The notes under the pieces: model-generated
Seen by the model: the letters and a program-made list of their open reading frames with translations, nothing else
Told to the model about the DNA's origin: nothing
Databases searched by the model: none
Position numbers and translations under genes: made by a program
Shown here: positions 14,487 through 26,400 of the stretch, one piece after another
Position numbering within the stretch: the first letter of the stretch is position 1
Layout: each line of letters starts with the position of its first letter
NCBI GenBank assembly: GCA_023548195.1
Contig: JAJHZJ010000579.1
Location: forward strand, 1,905,346 to 1,969,345
Reading direction: 5' to 3'
DNA length: 64,000 bases
Source: Bettongia penicillata ogilbyi
Lineage: Eukaryota > Chordata > Mammalia > Diprotodontia > Potoroidae

Positions 14487-17400
14487 GTCTCTCTATAACT
14501 TCCACAGGTGACTATAATAGAAAGCACCTCAAAAGGGGTTGGGTCACAGTTCTCTGTATATGTGTCATATCCCCCCCCAAATAGTTTTTTTACCTTTTTG
14601 TTTGCTTCTGTGAGTAAAGTTTCATATTTCTTATTGGCATCCAGAAGCCTACACTGATAATCTGAGATTTCATTTCTTCCTTTCTCTTCTCTTTCCTTCA
14701 GTTCTTTTTGTGCACAATTCAAACTCTTCTTCAGTTCACACTTTTCCAGTCTTAACTCATCCAATTGTACCTAAATGCAAAAATGATATTTGAATAAGTG
14801 AACTATTTTTTGATAAAACTTTTTATTTTCCTTTTTTTAAAAATGCAAAAACCTAAGTACATGCCCATGAAATTTTTAAGTTCTGAAGGGAAAAAAATTA
14901 CCTAGGAACATAAACAGAATCAAATAATATATTATAGTTACAAATTTTTTAATGATATTAAACTTGAACTAATATTATATGTCAATTAATATATCACAAC
15001 ACAATATTTTTATATTATTTTGAGTATGTATCAGAGGAAGCTGTTAGCTAAATAAACATGAAAACAATATGACTAGATTAGTGAGCCATGGATAATTTTC
15101 TTCAATTTAATATTCATCATCTAACTTGACATCTTAATTATTTCCTGTTAGTGGCTTTGAATAACAGAAATAATAATAACGCATATTCATATGTCCCAAG
15201 TTCAGAAAACTCAGTTAACTTAGAAAATTGAAAAGCTAATTCAATTTCCTTTCAAACGCAGGAACACCTCATTAACTTGACACTGTCAGAGAAATATTGG
15301 CCCCAAAGAAGGAAATTTCTGAAATAACCTTAATACTCTAACGCATTTTAAGTCTTAAACATTTTAAAATGAAAGCCTACATAAAATGTTTTATAGACTT
15401 GTCTAAATATAATTTTAAACTTTTCTTGATGACTCAAGGTCATTATAACAATCAAAATAAGATTGCTCTTAGAAGCTGGAGTGTGTATAGCTACTTGCTC
15501 CTAAACCAGATGACTCTAGAAAGCTGTACATTCATAGCTGTCTTTTTCTCCTTCACTGTCAGTGACCTTTGTGTCTACTCTTCGTAATATTCCAGCTTTT
15601 AACCTGAATTAAGCAGAGAAATCTGCTATTGATTACTGGAATTGTGCAAAAAATAAAGAGTCTCATCGATCAAGAGGCACAAAGAGTCCCTTAAGAAACA
15701 GTGGGCTTTATTTCATGAACACTTATTTACCCGTTCCTAAGCTAGTTTCCCAAGTAGGACTCCAGATGGGTTGAACAATAAATAACAACGTTTACCCACA
15801 GCATTAAAGTTTACAAAATCCTTTCTATTCCTTATCTCATTTGGGTCTCACAAGAACTCTTGTAAGCAGATCTGACAGATACTATTATCTCCATTTTTAA
15901 AAGCGAGAAGATGAAGAAGTCTGATCAATAGATGGACTGGGTATCACTGCATTGGAAAGCAAAGGTTTCAAAGATATTTCATGAGTCACACTGGGCTTCC
16001 TAAATAACAAAGGTGGCTTTATTAATCTGAAATTATTTAAATGTGGCCAGCATTTCAGAGAGCAACTTACTTTACTCTTCTCTGCCTCTGCTTCTCTTCT
16101 ATTCTTCTCTCCAGTATATTCTTCTTGCAACACTGTCATCTTTTGCATCATCTCATTCATTTCCTTCTTTAGCAGTGCTTCATTATCTGTTGCTTTATTT
16201 ATCTGAAACAGAATGTTTAATTAACTTCCCAAATATTACTTAGATGGCATGTGAATTTTTAACCAAATCAACTACTTGTCTACAACATATTCTGGATAAT
16301 TACTTTAGCCTTCAAAAAACAATGTAACTTGATCAAGTCTCACCTCATTAAATCATTCCAAGAATTTTCAAAACCCACAAAAGCATTCTTTCCTTCTCAG
16401 TGAAGATTTAACAGAAAACAACTGAGAGGGATAGTATCAAAGGATATTACTAAGTCTTCAAATCTTTCACAAACATACATTACGAATTAAAACCTAAGCA
16501 ACATTCAGGAAAAGCATATAAAAAAAAAAACTATGAAACAACTTTTTGGATTTGAATGGGTCTAGATTCACTGCTAATCCCCACTGTATGAGAATCTAAA
16601 AGAAGCAACCTTACTAGAACCTGTTAGAGAGCTACTTTTATGTATACTTAGTTTTAAGATGAAAGAGTTTTAATCATCTCTAAAGTAACAGCTATCTCAG
16701 TCTAAGAGTATAGAAAAGCCCCAAAGTGCTTTAAGAAAATAGACTGTTCTGCATAAGTAAATTTTCTGATTTACTACTCTACGTTTTAACTCTTGCTATT
16801 AAAGGGGGAAAAACTATTATGTTTCTACTGTGCATCCATGACCCTGTGTGCTAGTCACTGGTAATATAAAAAAGAAAAACAATAGAGCTGCCGTTTTCAA
16901 GGACTTTATAATATTTTAGGGGAATGAAGAAACATTTCCACAAGAAAGAAGACTGTAAAAAAGAATGTAAAAAGAGTAAAGGGAGATTAAAAGTTAAAAG
17001 CTACTAAAAAAATATGAGGTAAGGAACACTTCCAGCAAGGGGGAAAGAAAGAAAAAGAATGCATTTATATTGTGCCACATGCCAGGCATTATGATAAGTG
17101 CTTTTTACAAAGACTATTTTACTTGATCCTCACAAGAACTCTAGGAGGTAGACAATATTGTTTTCATTTTTACAGTCCAGAAAAGTGAGGCAAACAGGTT
17201 AAGCGACTTTGCCCAAGGTCACACAGCTGGTATATGAGGCCAAATTGGATCTTACGGCTTCCTGACTCTAGTCCCAGGACTCCATGCACTCTACTACCAG
17301 CTGCCTTCAGCAAAGGGATGTGTATGGGAGAAAGGGAAGGAGGGGAAGGTCACACTGACAAAAGTTTTATCATGAAAGTGGTAACACCCAGTTGAACACT

Positions 17401-20400
17401 GAAGTAAGATTTCAACAGGTAAAAATACAGAGGAAATCTGTTCTAGACACAAAAGACAGCCTAAATGAACATAGGAACAGACACAAAAAGGAATTCATCT
17501 GAAACAGTTCAGCATGGCTAAAACACAAAAAACATGAAGGGGATAGTGTGAAACAACCCTGGAAATAAATCTCTATATAAATATAACCAATTTCCTTTCT
17601 TGCTTTAATATTAGAAATATATTGAACATAATGTTTATTGGATGATTAATTCTGAACATTAATTTCTATGACAAAATTTTGTGAAAGCAGAAGGTATAAT
17701 AGACTGGGCAAAAATCATCCTAATATTAAAACATATCTGTTATCAGTTGTCTTATAATTTATCTCTCTCTCTAAAAAGCAAAATTAGCCATCAAGTGTTC
17801 TGGTTAAATTATATCTTGCTATAGTTAGAGTAGACATCAATAGCAGATATTACTAAATATTAAGAGCAGATACCACCCATAATCCTCAAAACCTTTCTAT
17901 TCCCTCATACTTTGAAAACATGAATATGGCTCACTTATCGTGATGATCTATATTATGAACATGAGACAGTAATAGATAGCAAGGCAGTCAGGATGACTAA
18001 TATTCAAGTCTTATCTCTGATACATATATTTATTGCATGAACCTGGGGAAGTCAGGTTAACCTTAACCTTTCAGTAGCTCCCTGAAATTGCAAAAGGGTT
18101 ACCATCTGCATGGGTAGACATTTCTACATTGAGAACTCCCTATGCAAATGTAATTCAAAGTCTAAACAAAATTTTAAAATTGTATATACTAGTAGCACAA
18201 GAAACTCCAGAACTATTTTCCCAGTAATTATTATTTGAAATAACAGCAATATTCATATAGTATTTAAAGATTTTCAAAATATTCCCTTAAATAAAATCTT
18301 ATATCTACAAAGCTGCAAATAGCATAATTCACTTTTTCATAATTTACCTTTTCAAGAAGAGACGAGTTTTCCCTCTTTGTCAACTCAAGTTCATTCTCCA
18401 GATTTGCATAAGAACTTTGCAGAGCTTCTAAACTGTCAAACAATGTTTCATTCTTGGATAGTTCTTGGATCTTGTGTTGTAATTCTAATGTCAGATTTTC
18501 CAGCTGTGATTTTTCTCTCTCCAGGAGTTGCTGCTCTGTCTCCATCTGGGTCAACATAGAAGAGAGCTTTCTGAGGTCCTCAACTTGTTTTTGAAGTATT
18601 CTGTTTTCTTCCATTGCCTTCTCTAATTTTTGTTTGTTGCTTTCCAATTTTTGAATAAAGTCGTTCATAGTAGATTTCAGCACAGCATTATCATTTTTGC
18701 TCTCTTCAAGCTGCTGCAGCAAATTAATTTTCTCATTCCTTAGACAATCCATTTGACAATTTAGATCTTGTTCACTGACCTTCCATATATTACGTTCTTC
18801 ATGTAAGGATTCTATTTTCTCATTTAGATCATTCAACTGTTTTTGAAGCGACTCTATTGTATGGTTGGATTCTTCTTCAGATTTTCTCTTTTCCTCTTCT
18901 TTTTCTTTCAGTAGGTTTTCAAATGAAACATTTAACATTTTCAATTCTGACACCTGCCCCTGCTTTTCCTGTAGTTCTTTCAAAATGTTTTCTTTTTCTG
19001 ATGATAAGGAAACAACTTCGGGTTCCAAACATTTTAGGGTTTTGTTCAACTCCTCTAATTCACACAATTGCTTCAGCATGTTTTCTTTTTCTGATGTTAA
19101 GGAAGTAAATTTTGTTTCCAAGCACTTTAGCTTTCTGGTCAACTCCTCTAATTCACAAGTTTGACCCTGCTTTTCCTGCAACTCCTTTAACATGTTTTCT
19201 TTTTCTGACCTTAAAGTAGCAATTTCAGGTTCCAAACACTTTAGGTTTATGGTCACCTCTTCTAATTCACAAATGCGACCTTGCTTTTCTTGTAGCTCTT
19301 TCAACAAGTTCTCTTTTTCTGACCTTAAAGCAGCAACTTCAGATTCTAAACATTTTAGGTTTGTGGTCATCTCTTCTAATTCACAAATGAGATACTTTTT
19401 TTCTTGTAGCTCCTCCAACATACTTTCCTTTTCTGACCTTAAAGAAGTAACTTCAGGTTCCAAAGACCTTAGACTTCTAGTCAACTTTTCTAAATCAGAA
19501 ACCTGACCCTGGTTTTTTTGTAGTTCTCTCAAAATGTGTTCTTTTTCTGATGATAAGGAAACAACTTCATTTTCCAAATATTTTAGGTTTTTAGTTGACT
19601 CTTCTAATTCACACAGTTGCTTCAACAGATTTTCTTTTTCTGATGTTAGAGAAGCAACTTGAGATTCCAAACTCTTCAGACTTTTGATCAACTGTTCTAA
19701 TTCAGACATTTGACTCCGATTTTCTTCTAACTCCTTTGTCATGCTTTCTTTTGCTAACCTTAAGGAAACAACCTCAGTTTCCAAACATTTTAGGCTTATG
19801 TTCATCTCTTCCAATTCAAAAATTTGATTCTGTTTTTCTTGTAAATCATTCGACATTGCTTCTTTTTCTAACTTTAAAGCAGCAAGTTCAGGTTCCAAAC
19901 ATTTTAGGTTTATGGTCATCTCTTCTAATTCACAAATGTGATCTTGTTTGTCTTGCAAGTCCTTCAACATGTTTTCCTTTTCTGACCTTAAAGAAACAAC
20001 TTCAGGTTCCAAAGACTTTAGACTTTTAGTCAATTCTTCTAAATCAGACACTTGACCCTGCTTTTCCTGTAGTTCTTTTAAAATATTTTCTTTTTCTGAT
20101 AATAAGGAAACATTTTCATTTTCCAAACATTTTAGCTTTTTAGTTGATTGTTCTAATTCACACAGCTGCTTCAACAGATTTTCTTTTTCTGATGTGAGAG
20201 AAGCAAATTCATTTTCCAAATTCTTTAGAGTTTTGGTCAGCTGTTCAAATTCAGACACTTGACTCTGGTTTTCTTCCAATTCCTTCAATAGGTTTTCTTT
20301 TTCTGATGTTAAGGAAGTAAATTTGGTTTCCAAGCACTTCAGCTTTCTGGTCAACTCTTCTAATTCACAAGTTTGACCCTGCTTTTCCTGCAACTCCTTT

Positions 20401-23400
20401 AACATGTTTTCTTTTTCTGACCTTAAAGCAGCAATTTCAGGTTCCAAACACTTTAGGTTTATGGTCACCTCTTCTAATTCACAAATGCGACCTTGCTTTT
20501 CTTGTAGCTCTTTCAACAAGTTCTCTTTTTCTGACCTTAAAGCAGCAACTTCAGATTCTAAACATTTTAGGTTTGTGGTCATCTCTTCTAATTCACAAAT
20601 GAGATACTTTTTTTCTTGTAGCTCCTTCAACAGACTTTCCTTTTCTGACCTTAAAGAAGTAACTTCAGGTTCCAAAGATCTTAGACTTCTGGTCAACTCT
20701 TCTAAATCAGATACCTGACCTTGCTTTTCTTGTAGTTCTTTCAAAATGTGTTCTTTTTCTGACTTTAAGGAAACAAGTTCAGTTTCCAAACATTTTAGGG
20801 TTATGGTCATTTCCCCTAATTCACATATTCTATCCTGCTTTTCTTGTAGTTCCTTCAACATATCATCTTTTTCTGACTTTAAAGATGCAACTTCAGTTCC
20901 CAAGTATTTTAGGTTTATGGTCAACCCTTCCAATTCAGATACTGTACTCTGCTTTTCTTGCAACTCCTTTGTCATATTGTCTTTCTCTGACCTTAAGGAA
21001 ACAACTTCAGTTTCCAAACATTTTAAGCTGATGATAAGTTCTTCTAATTCAGATACTTGATTTTGTCTTTCTTGTAGGTTTTTCAAAAGACTTTCTTTTT
21101 CTAACTTTATAGTGATAAGTTCTGAATCTAAGCATTTTAGCATTTGGACTGATTCTCCTAATTCAAAGATTTGATAATGATGTTCTTTAAATTCTCTCAG
21201 TATATTTTCTTTTTCTGACCTTAAGAAAACAACTTCTGTTTCCAAACATTTTAGGGTTTTAATTGATTCTTCTAACTGGCAAACTTGATCATGCTTTCCT
21301 GTTAATTCTTTCAATAAATTTTCTTTTTCAGACTGTAAGGCAACAACTTCTACTTTTAAACATTTTAAGCTTTCAATCAATTCTTTTAATTCACATACTT
21401 GATCTTGATTTTCTTGCAGTTCTTTCAATGCATTGTCTTTTTCTGACCGTAAGGAAACAACTTCAATTTCTACACATCTTAAGGTTTCAGTCAATTCTTC
21501 TAATTCAGACACTTGACTCTGCTTTTTGTGCAACTCCTCTGACATATTTTCTTTTTCCAACCTTAAAGAATTAACCTCCAAACACTTTAGAGACTGGGTC
21601 AACCCTTCTAATTCAGATACTCTATTTTTCTTTTCTTGTAGTTCTTTCAAAATAATTTCTTTGTCAGACCTCAAAGCTTCAACCTCTGATTTTAAACAAT
21701 TTAAGGTTTGAGTCAACTTTTCTAATTCAAATACTTGACCTTTATTTCCTTGCATGTCTTTCATTATGTTTTCTTTTTCTGACCTTAGAGGAAGAACTTC
21801 AGTTTCAACAAATTTTAAGTTTTGGGCCAACTGTTCCAAATGTGACACCTGACCTTGTTTGTCTTCTAACTCTTTCAATATATTTTCTTTTTCTGTCCTT
21901 AAAGCAGTAACTTCTGTTTCTAAACATTTCATGGTTTGGGTCAACCCCTCCAATTCAGACTGCTGACCTTGATTTTCTGGTAACCCATTCAGCCTACTTT
22001 TTTCTGACCTTAAGGTAAATAATTCCAATTCTGAACATTTCAGGCTTTTGGTTAACTCTTCCATTTGTGTTTTCAGTGTTTCTAATTCAGACTTTGCATT
22101 CTCAGCATCAAGAATCACTGCTTCTTGATTTTCTTCTGATATCTGCAATTCTCTTTCAAGCGCTTCAATTTTGTCCTTAAATGAGTCAGTGTTACGTTCA
22201 CTTTCCTTCAGCTTTTCCATAACATAGCGTTTTTTCTTTTCATCAGCCTCTATGCGGATTTTTAGTTTTTCTATGCCACTTCTTAGCTGACATACTTCTT
22301 CTTGTGTTGAATTCAATCTTGCTGCAATCTCACCTTTTTCAATTAGAGAACTCTCTAAAACCTTAGAAAGGCTTGCATTTTCTGCTTCTGAGTCATTCAA
22401 CTTGGCTTTCAGGTTTTCTGATTCTCTTATAAGAAACTCATTCTCATTGGTCAATTGACCAAGTTCATTTTTCAAGCCATCTTTTGCCAAACTAAGTACC
22501 TGTGTATTCTTCTCTAAACTCTGAAGCTGCTCTTGGAGATGATCTTTTTCTTTTAAAAGTTGGTTTATATCAGATGACATAGTTTGAATGAGTTGTGTTT
22601 TGTCTCTTACCTCAGACTCCATTATTTCTATATGTTGCAAGGACTCTCTTTGAGTTGACTCAAACACTTCAATTTTTTCCTTCAATTTTTCACATATGTT
22701 TTCTGTTTGCATTTTTTTCTTTAACAGAATGTCTAGTTCTCCACTAAGGTGATTTTTCTCAGCTATAACCAGAGAAAGTTTTTCTTCAAGATTGGACACC
22801 ATTTTCTGTTTATTATCATTATCTATTCCTAAATACAGATTCTTTGTTTGAAGACCTTCCAAGTCAGCTTCAAGGGAGAAGGCATGATTCTCAATGTTAA
22901 TCTTTTCAGATTTTACTCTCTTCAATTCATTTTCAATTTCAAGAAATTGTTCTTTCCAGTCTTTACGTACCATTGCTGTATTATCTTCAACATCTGCAGT
23001 ATCTGTGAATATAGCTTTGTATGGTCTTGAACCAGAATTTAAGTTTTCCAAAGATGTTACTCCCTGAAGTAATTGCTGATTTTCATAAGAGAGGGATTCC
23101 AGTTTCTCACTCAGATCTGATTTTTCTTTTTGAAGTTCCTCGATGACTTTTTCTAATTCTGAACACATGCATATTTTAGCAGTTAGTTCAGCCTTTTGTA
23201 AACCCAGCTTGGAGTCTAATTCTTTTATTTCACTGAGTAATCTATCAACTTTTTTATCATTTTCCTCTACGCCATGGAGTAACTTCAAGTTTTCATTTGA
23301 AGTCTCCTTCTCCTGCAGTTGTAGATTCTGGATGAGTACCTGATTCTCCAGGAAATCCATAGCTGCTGAAGGATCATTACTAGAAAATGATAATTCATGA

Positions 23401-26400
23401 ATACATTCGGAATTGCTTGGCATTTTATCTGATGAATTTCTATGTTCATTTTCTAAGTTTAGTTCCTTAGAATTTACTACTGCAGCGCTGACACCATCAA
23501 TTTCAGCTATTTTCTCACACTCTGTATTTAAGGTTTGAACATTTTGCTCACAAATGTGTAGTCTTTCACTCTTAATTATCTTTTCATCAATGAATGAAAC
23601 ACGTTCTTCTGATTTATCTGAGACATTGCTTTCTTCGTCATTCTTCATTGCCTGTAATTACAAAATATCAACAATAAAATATTTTATTTTCCACAAAGAA
23701 ATGTAGAAAGCTAAAAATTAATTTCCAGATATATTTTTTTCCACAATAAGAAAGGTGAACATTCAATGTTCCTCTTACCTCCCGAATTGGCCCTCAACTT
23801 TCCATTAGGAGTGTCAAAGTAATCACTTTAAATGTTATTTTTTTTCTTTAAGGTAGATAATTGTAGCCTATTTGTATTAAATATAATTGGGGCAGGAGGT
23901 TTGAAACGTTAATAGTAGAAATATAAAACTTCCCTTCTCCTGTCCAAAAATAATGGCAGGTAAATTCCAATCTACTCATCTTCACTTGGTAAATATTAAT
24001 TTGGCTTATTTTTTAAGATTTTAGCTATTTGAAACAAAAATGAATGTTTAAAATATATTTAAAAATTAAAATCTACTAGAATAGTTGCTCAGTGAAACAA
24101 AAGTGTGTTTTAAGTAGGTAGAACTAAATTAGATGTCATAGTAAGCTACCAAGGTCAAAAGTTTTCAAACACATGTACTAATTTTTTCTTAATTGCTGTA
24201 ATTCTAAAACATAACATTCTTCCTGAAAAGTCACAGAGGTCAACCATCTCATAATTTTGTATTTTCTTGCCAAATTTACATCAAACACATACTTGCTAAC
24301 GTTGTTAACCAACATCATTTAACAATTATATTATTGCTATTTTTAAGAAAATTCACACAACATAAAAATGAAATCTTAATGCTTAATCAGGCACCTAGAA
24401 GGCACATTAAGTGATCACCATTGATGTGATCTAGGAAATGATCCCCAGAAGAATTTCTTTAAGCTCCAAATAATTTGTTTCACTTAAAATATTATCATCA
24501 TGGAATCAATTAACAATAGTAGGCAGGATAGGCCTATACAATCACTACCTCATGGGTTGTGAATAACATGTATTCATTCCTTCAAGTTCATGTTCAAACA
24601 TTATAATATTGCTAAAAGCAGTCAACATCAATAGTTCCAGATATAGGATGGTTGTGATAATGCCAATCACAGTAATAATTTGCTAAAACCAAGAATTTGT
24701 TTTCCTGAAGTGGTAATGCAGTTTTTTAAATGTTTCAAATAATATAAGAAATTAATTAGATTTATTTTGTTTTAATATTTAGGAAACTGTTCATCATGCT
24801 GCATTTAGCATAATATAATGTCTTTTATCCTTTGAACATCAGTAGGTATGCTAAGAGAAAATAAGCTTGTTGAACATACTTACATCTTCACTTTCAGCAA
24901 TAAGGAATGAATGGGAACTTAAATCAAGACCTTGAAACTGAAGTCTTGCTACTTCAAGTTGAAGTGACAAGTACTCAGTCTGTTTCTTTTCTGCTGCCAA
25001 CTTTGACTCCATTTCCACAGTCACACTTGCCAGTTTTTGTTGCCACTGTTCATTTTCTAATAAATACTGCTCTCTAAGAGATTCCAGCTCTTTCCTTTCA
25101 GAACCTATGAGTTGTTTAAGCTCTTGAATCTCTTTATCTTTCATATTCTCCTGACTTTGATATTTGTCTTGAAGATTCTTCAGTGACATCTGATAAGTTT
25201 GGCAAAGTATCTCAAGTTCTTCAATATTCAAATTGGGATCAGATCTAGCAATTTTCTTAGTCATGCAGTCTACCTCAGGACTGCTACAAGGGGTTTCCTC
25301 TACATTAGGACTGGATTCGTTGTCTAAAATATTCTCTTCTAAACTGCTCAAAGAGGATATTTCTCTTGTTTCTTCAAATAAGTCCTTACAAAAAGAAGAT
25401 TCCACAAAACTTGTAAGATTGGGGATTTCATTCATACAAGAAGATGATAAAGATTCACCCTCTTCTAGGGCAAATTCTTCTCTACCAGGAGTGCACTGCT
25501 TCATCAGATCACTTTGTAGGTTTTTAAGATTCATTGACAACACAGAATTTTCAGCCTTTAGGGTGTCAGTGTAAGAACATAGTTCTGACAACTTGGAGCT
25601 CATGGAGCAATGCTGTTCATGTAAAATTCTGTGTTCAACTTGCAAAGATGAAAATTTTTCCTGTAACTCAACAAAATGCATCTGAACTTCTTTGTTGGAC
25701 AGTTTTAAATGTTCGTAGTCACTACTATTTTCAATACTGTCCTCTAGAGGTTTTAAACAAATCAACTTTGGTTCATTATATTGTTCCCCAAATTCATCTT
25801 CACCATTCTCTTCAGTATGATCACGAGGAAGGTCATTATTCTCATTATTTAGTGTTTTAACTTCATTCACTAGTTTCTCTACTTTTTCTGCCATTTTGGT
25901 AGTTGCTAAGATATATTCTGATTTTGAATCATTCAGCTCAGATGTTAGTTCTAACTTTTCAATTTGTAGACTCTCACACATCTTCTCTAATTCATTTAGT
26001 TTATTTACTGCTGTCTGCAATGAAGTCATCAGTTGTGCATTATCTTTTCTACTTGCTGATAGTTCATGTAGAATTGAAATATACTTTTCATCCATTTCTC
26101 TTTCACAGTCCTCATAGTTGTTGGCTTCAAATGACTGATCATATTGCTTAGTTTCCATTACCGCTGAATCCCTAATTTCTAACTCCTTTCTAATCATTTC
26201 TAACTCTTGCTGTAAGATCTCTTTCTCCTTTTGACTTTCCTTAAGTTTCAATTCCATATGTTTGACAACTTCCTCAAGTTGTACCTCTTCTGCATTAAAA
26301 GTATTTAAAGAACTGCCTTTAGCTACAATATTCAAATGAAACATTTCATCTTGAATCATTTTAAAATTATCTAATTCATTCCCATTTTCATTTAAAGACT

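Larger units (their letters stand above)
18935..22050 (-). repeat. CENPF: In-frame tandem array, about 28 units of 38 codons (114 bp)
   Basis: Each unit follows the pattern LKCLE-EV-SLRSEKEN-LKELQEKQGQ--ELEELT. I count about 28 units: most are 38 residues, one is 36 (NSLRLEKEN unit), and three are 31. No unit contains a stop or frameshift, so the array is under coding constraint. Units differ at about 20-50% of residues, except for recent block copies. 38 residues are five heptads plus three, so the coiled-coil register slips by three residues in each unit unless locally adjusted. Confidence 0.93.

Noticed and set aside
14348..14593. Protein tail of repeated Val-Cys and Val-Ser after the 14594-14770 exon
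   Set aside because: It is the translated UG/UCUGUG microsatellite beyond a clear GTAAAA donor.
18264..18347. Open frame continuing past LLEK to a stop at 18264
   Set aside because: A good GTAAAT donor at 18347 and the human continuation in the next exon (16202) show that this tail is intron.
18935..22050. Regular 114 bp repeats as a possible CRISPR-like or satellite array
   Set aside because: Units are contiguous, in frame and protein-coding, with no spacer/repeat alternation.
18377..23343. Many + strand open frames of 60-104 codons opposite the CENPF repeat exon (for example 19192-19506, 20404-20718), themselves repeated
   Set aside because: They are mirror images of the coding repeats. 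The Leu/Glu/Lys-rich sense codons leave few antisense stops. No start context or homology.
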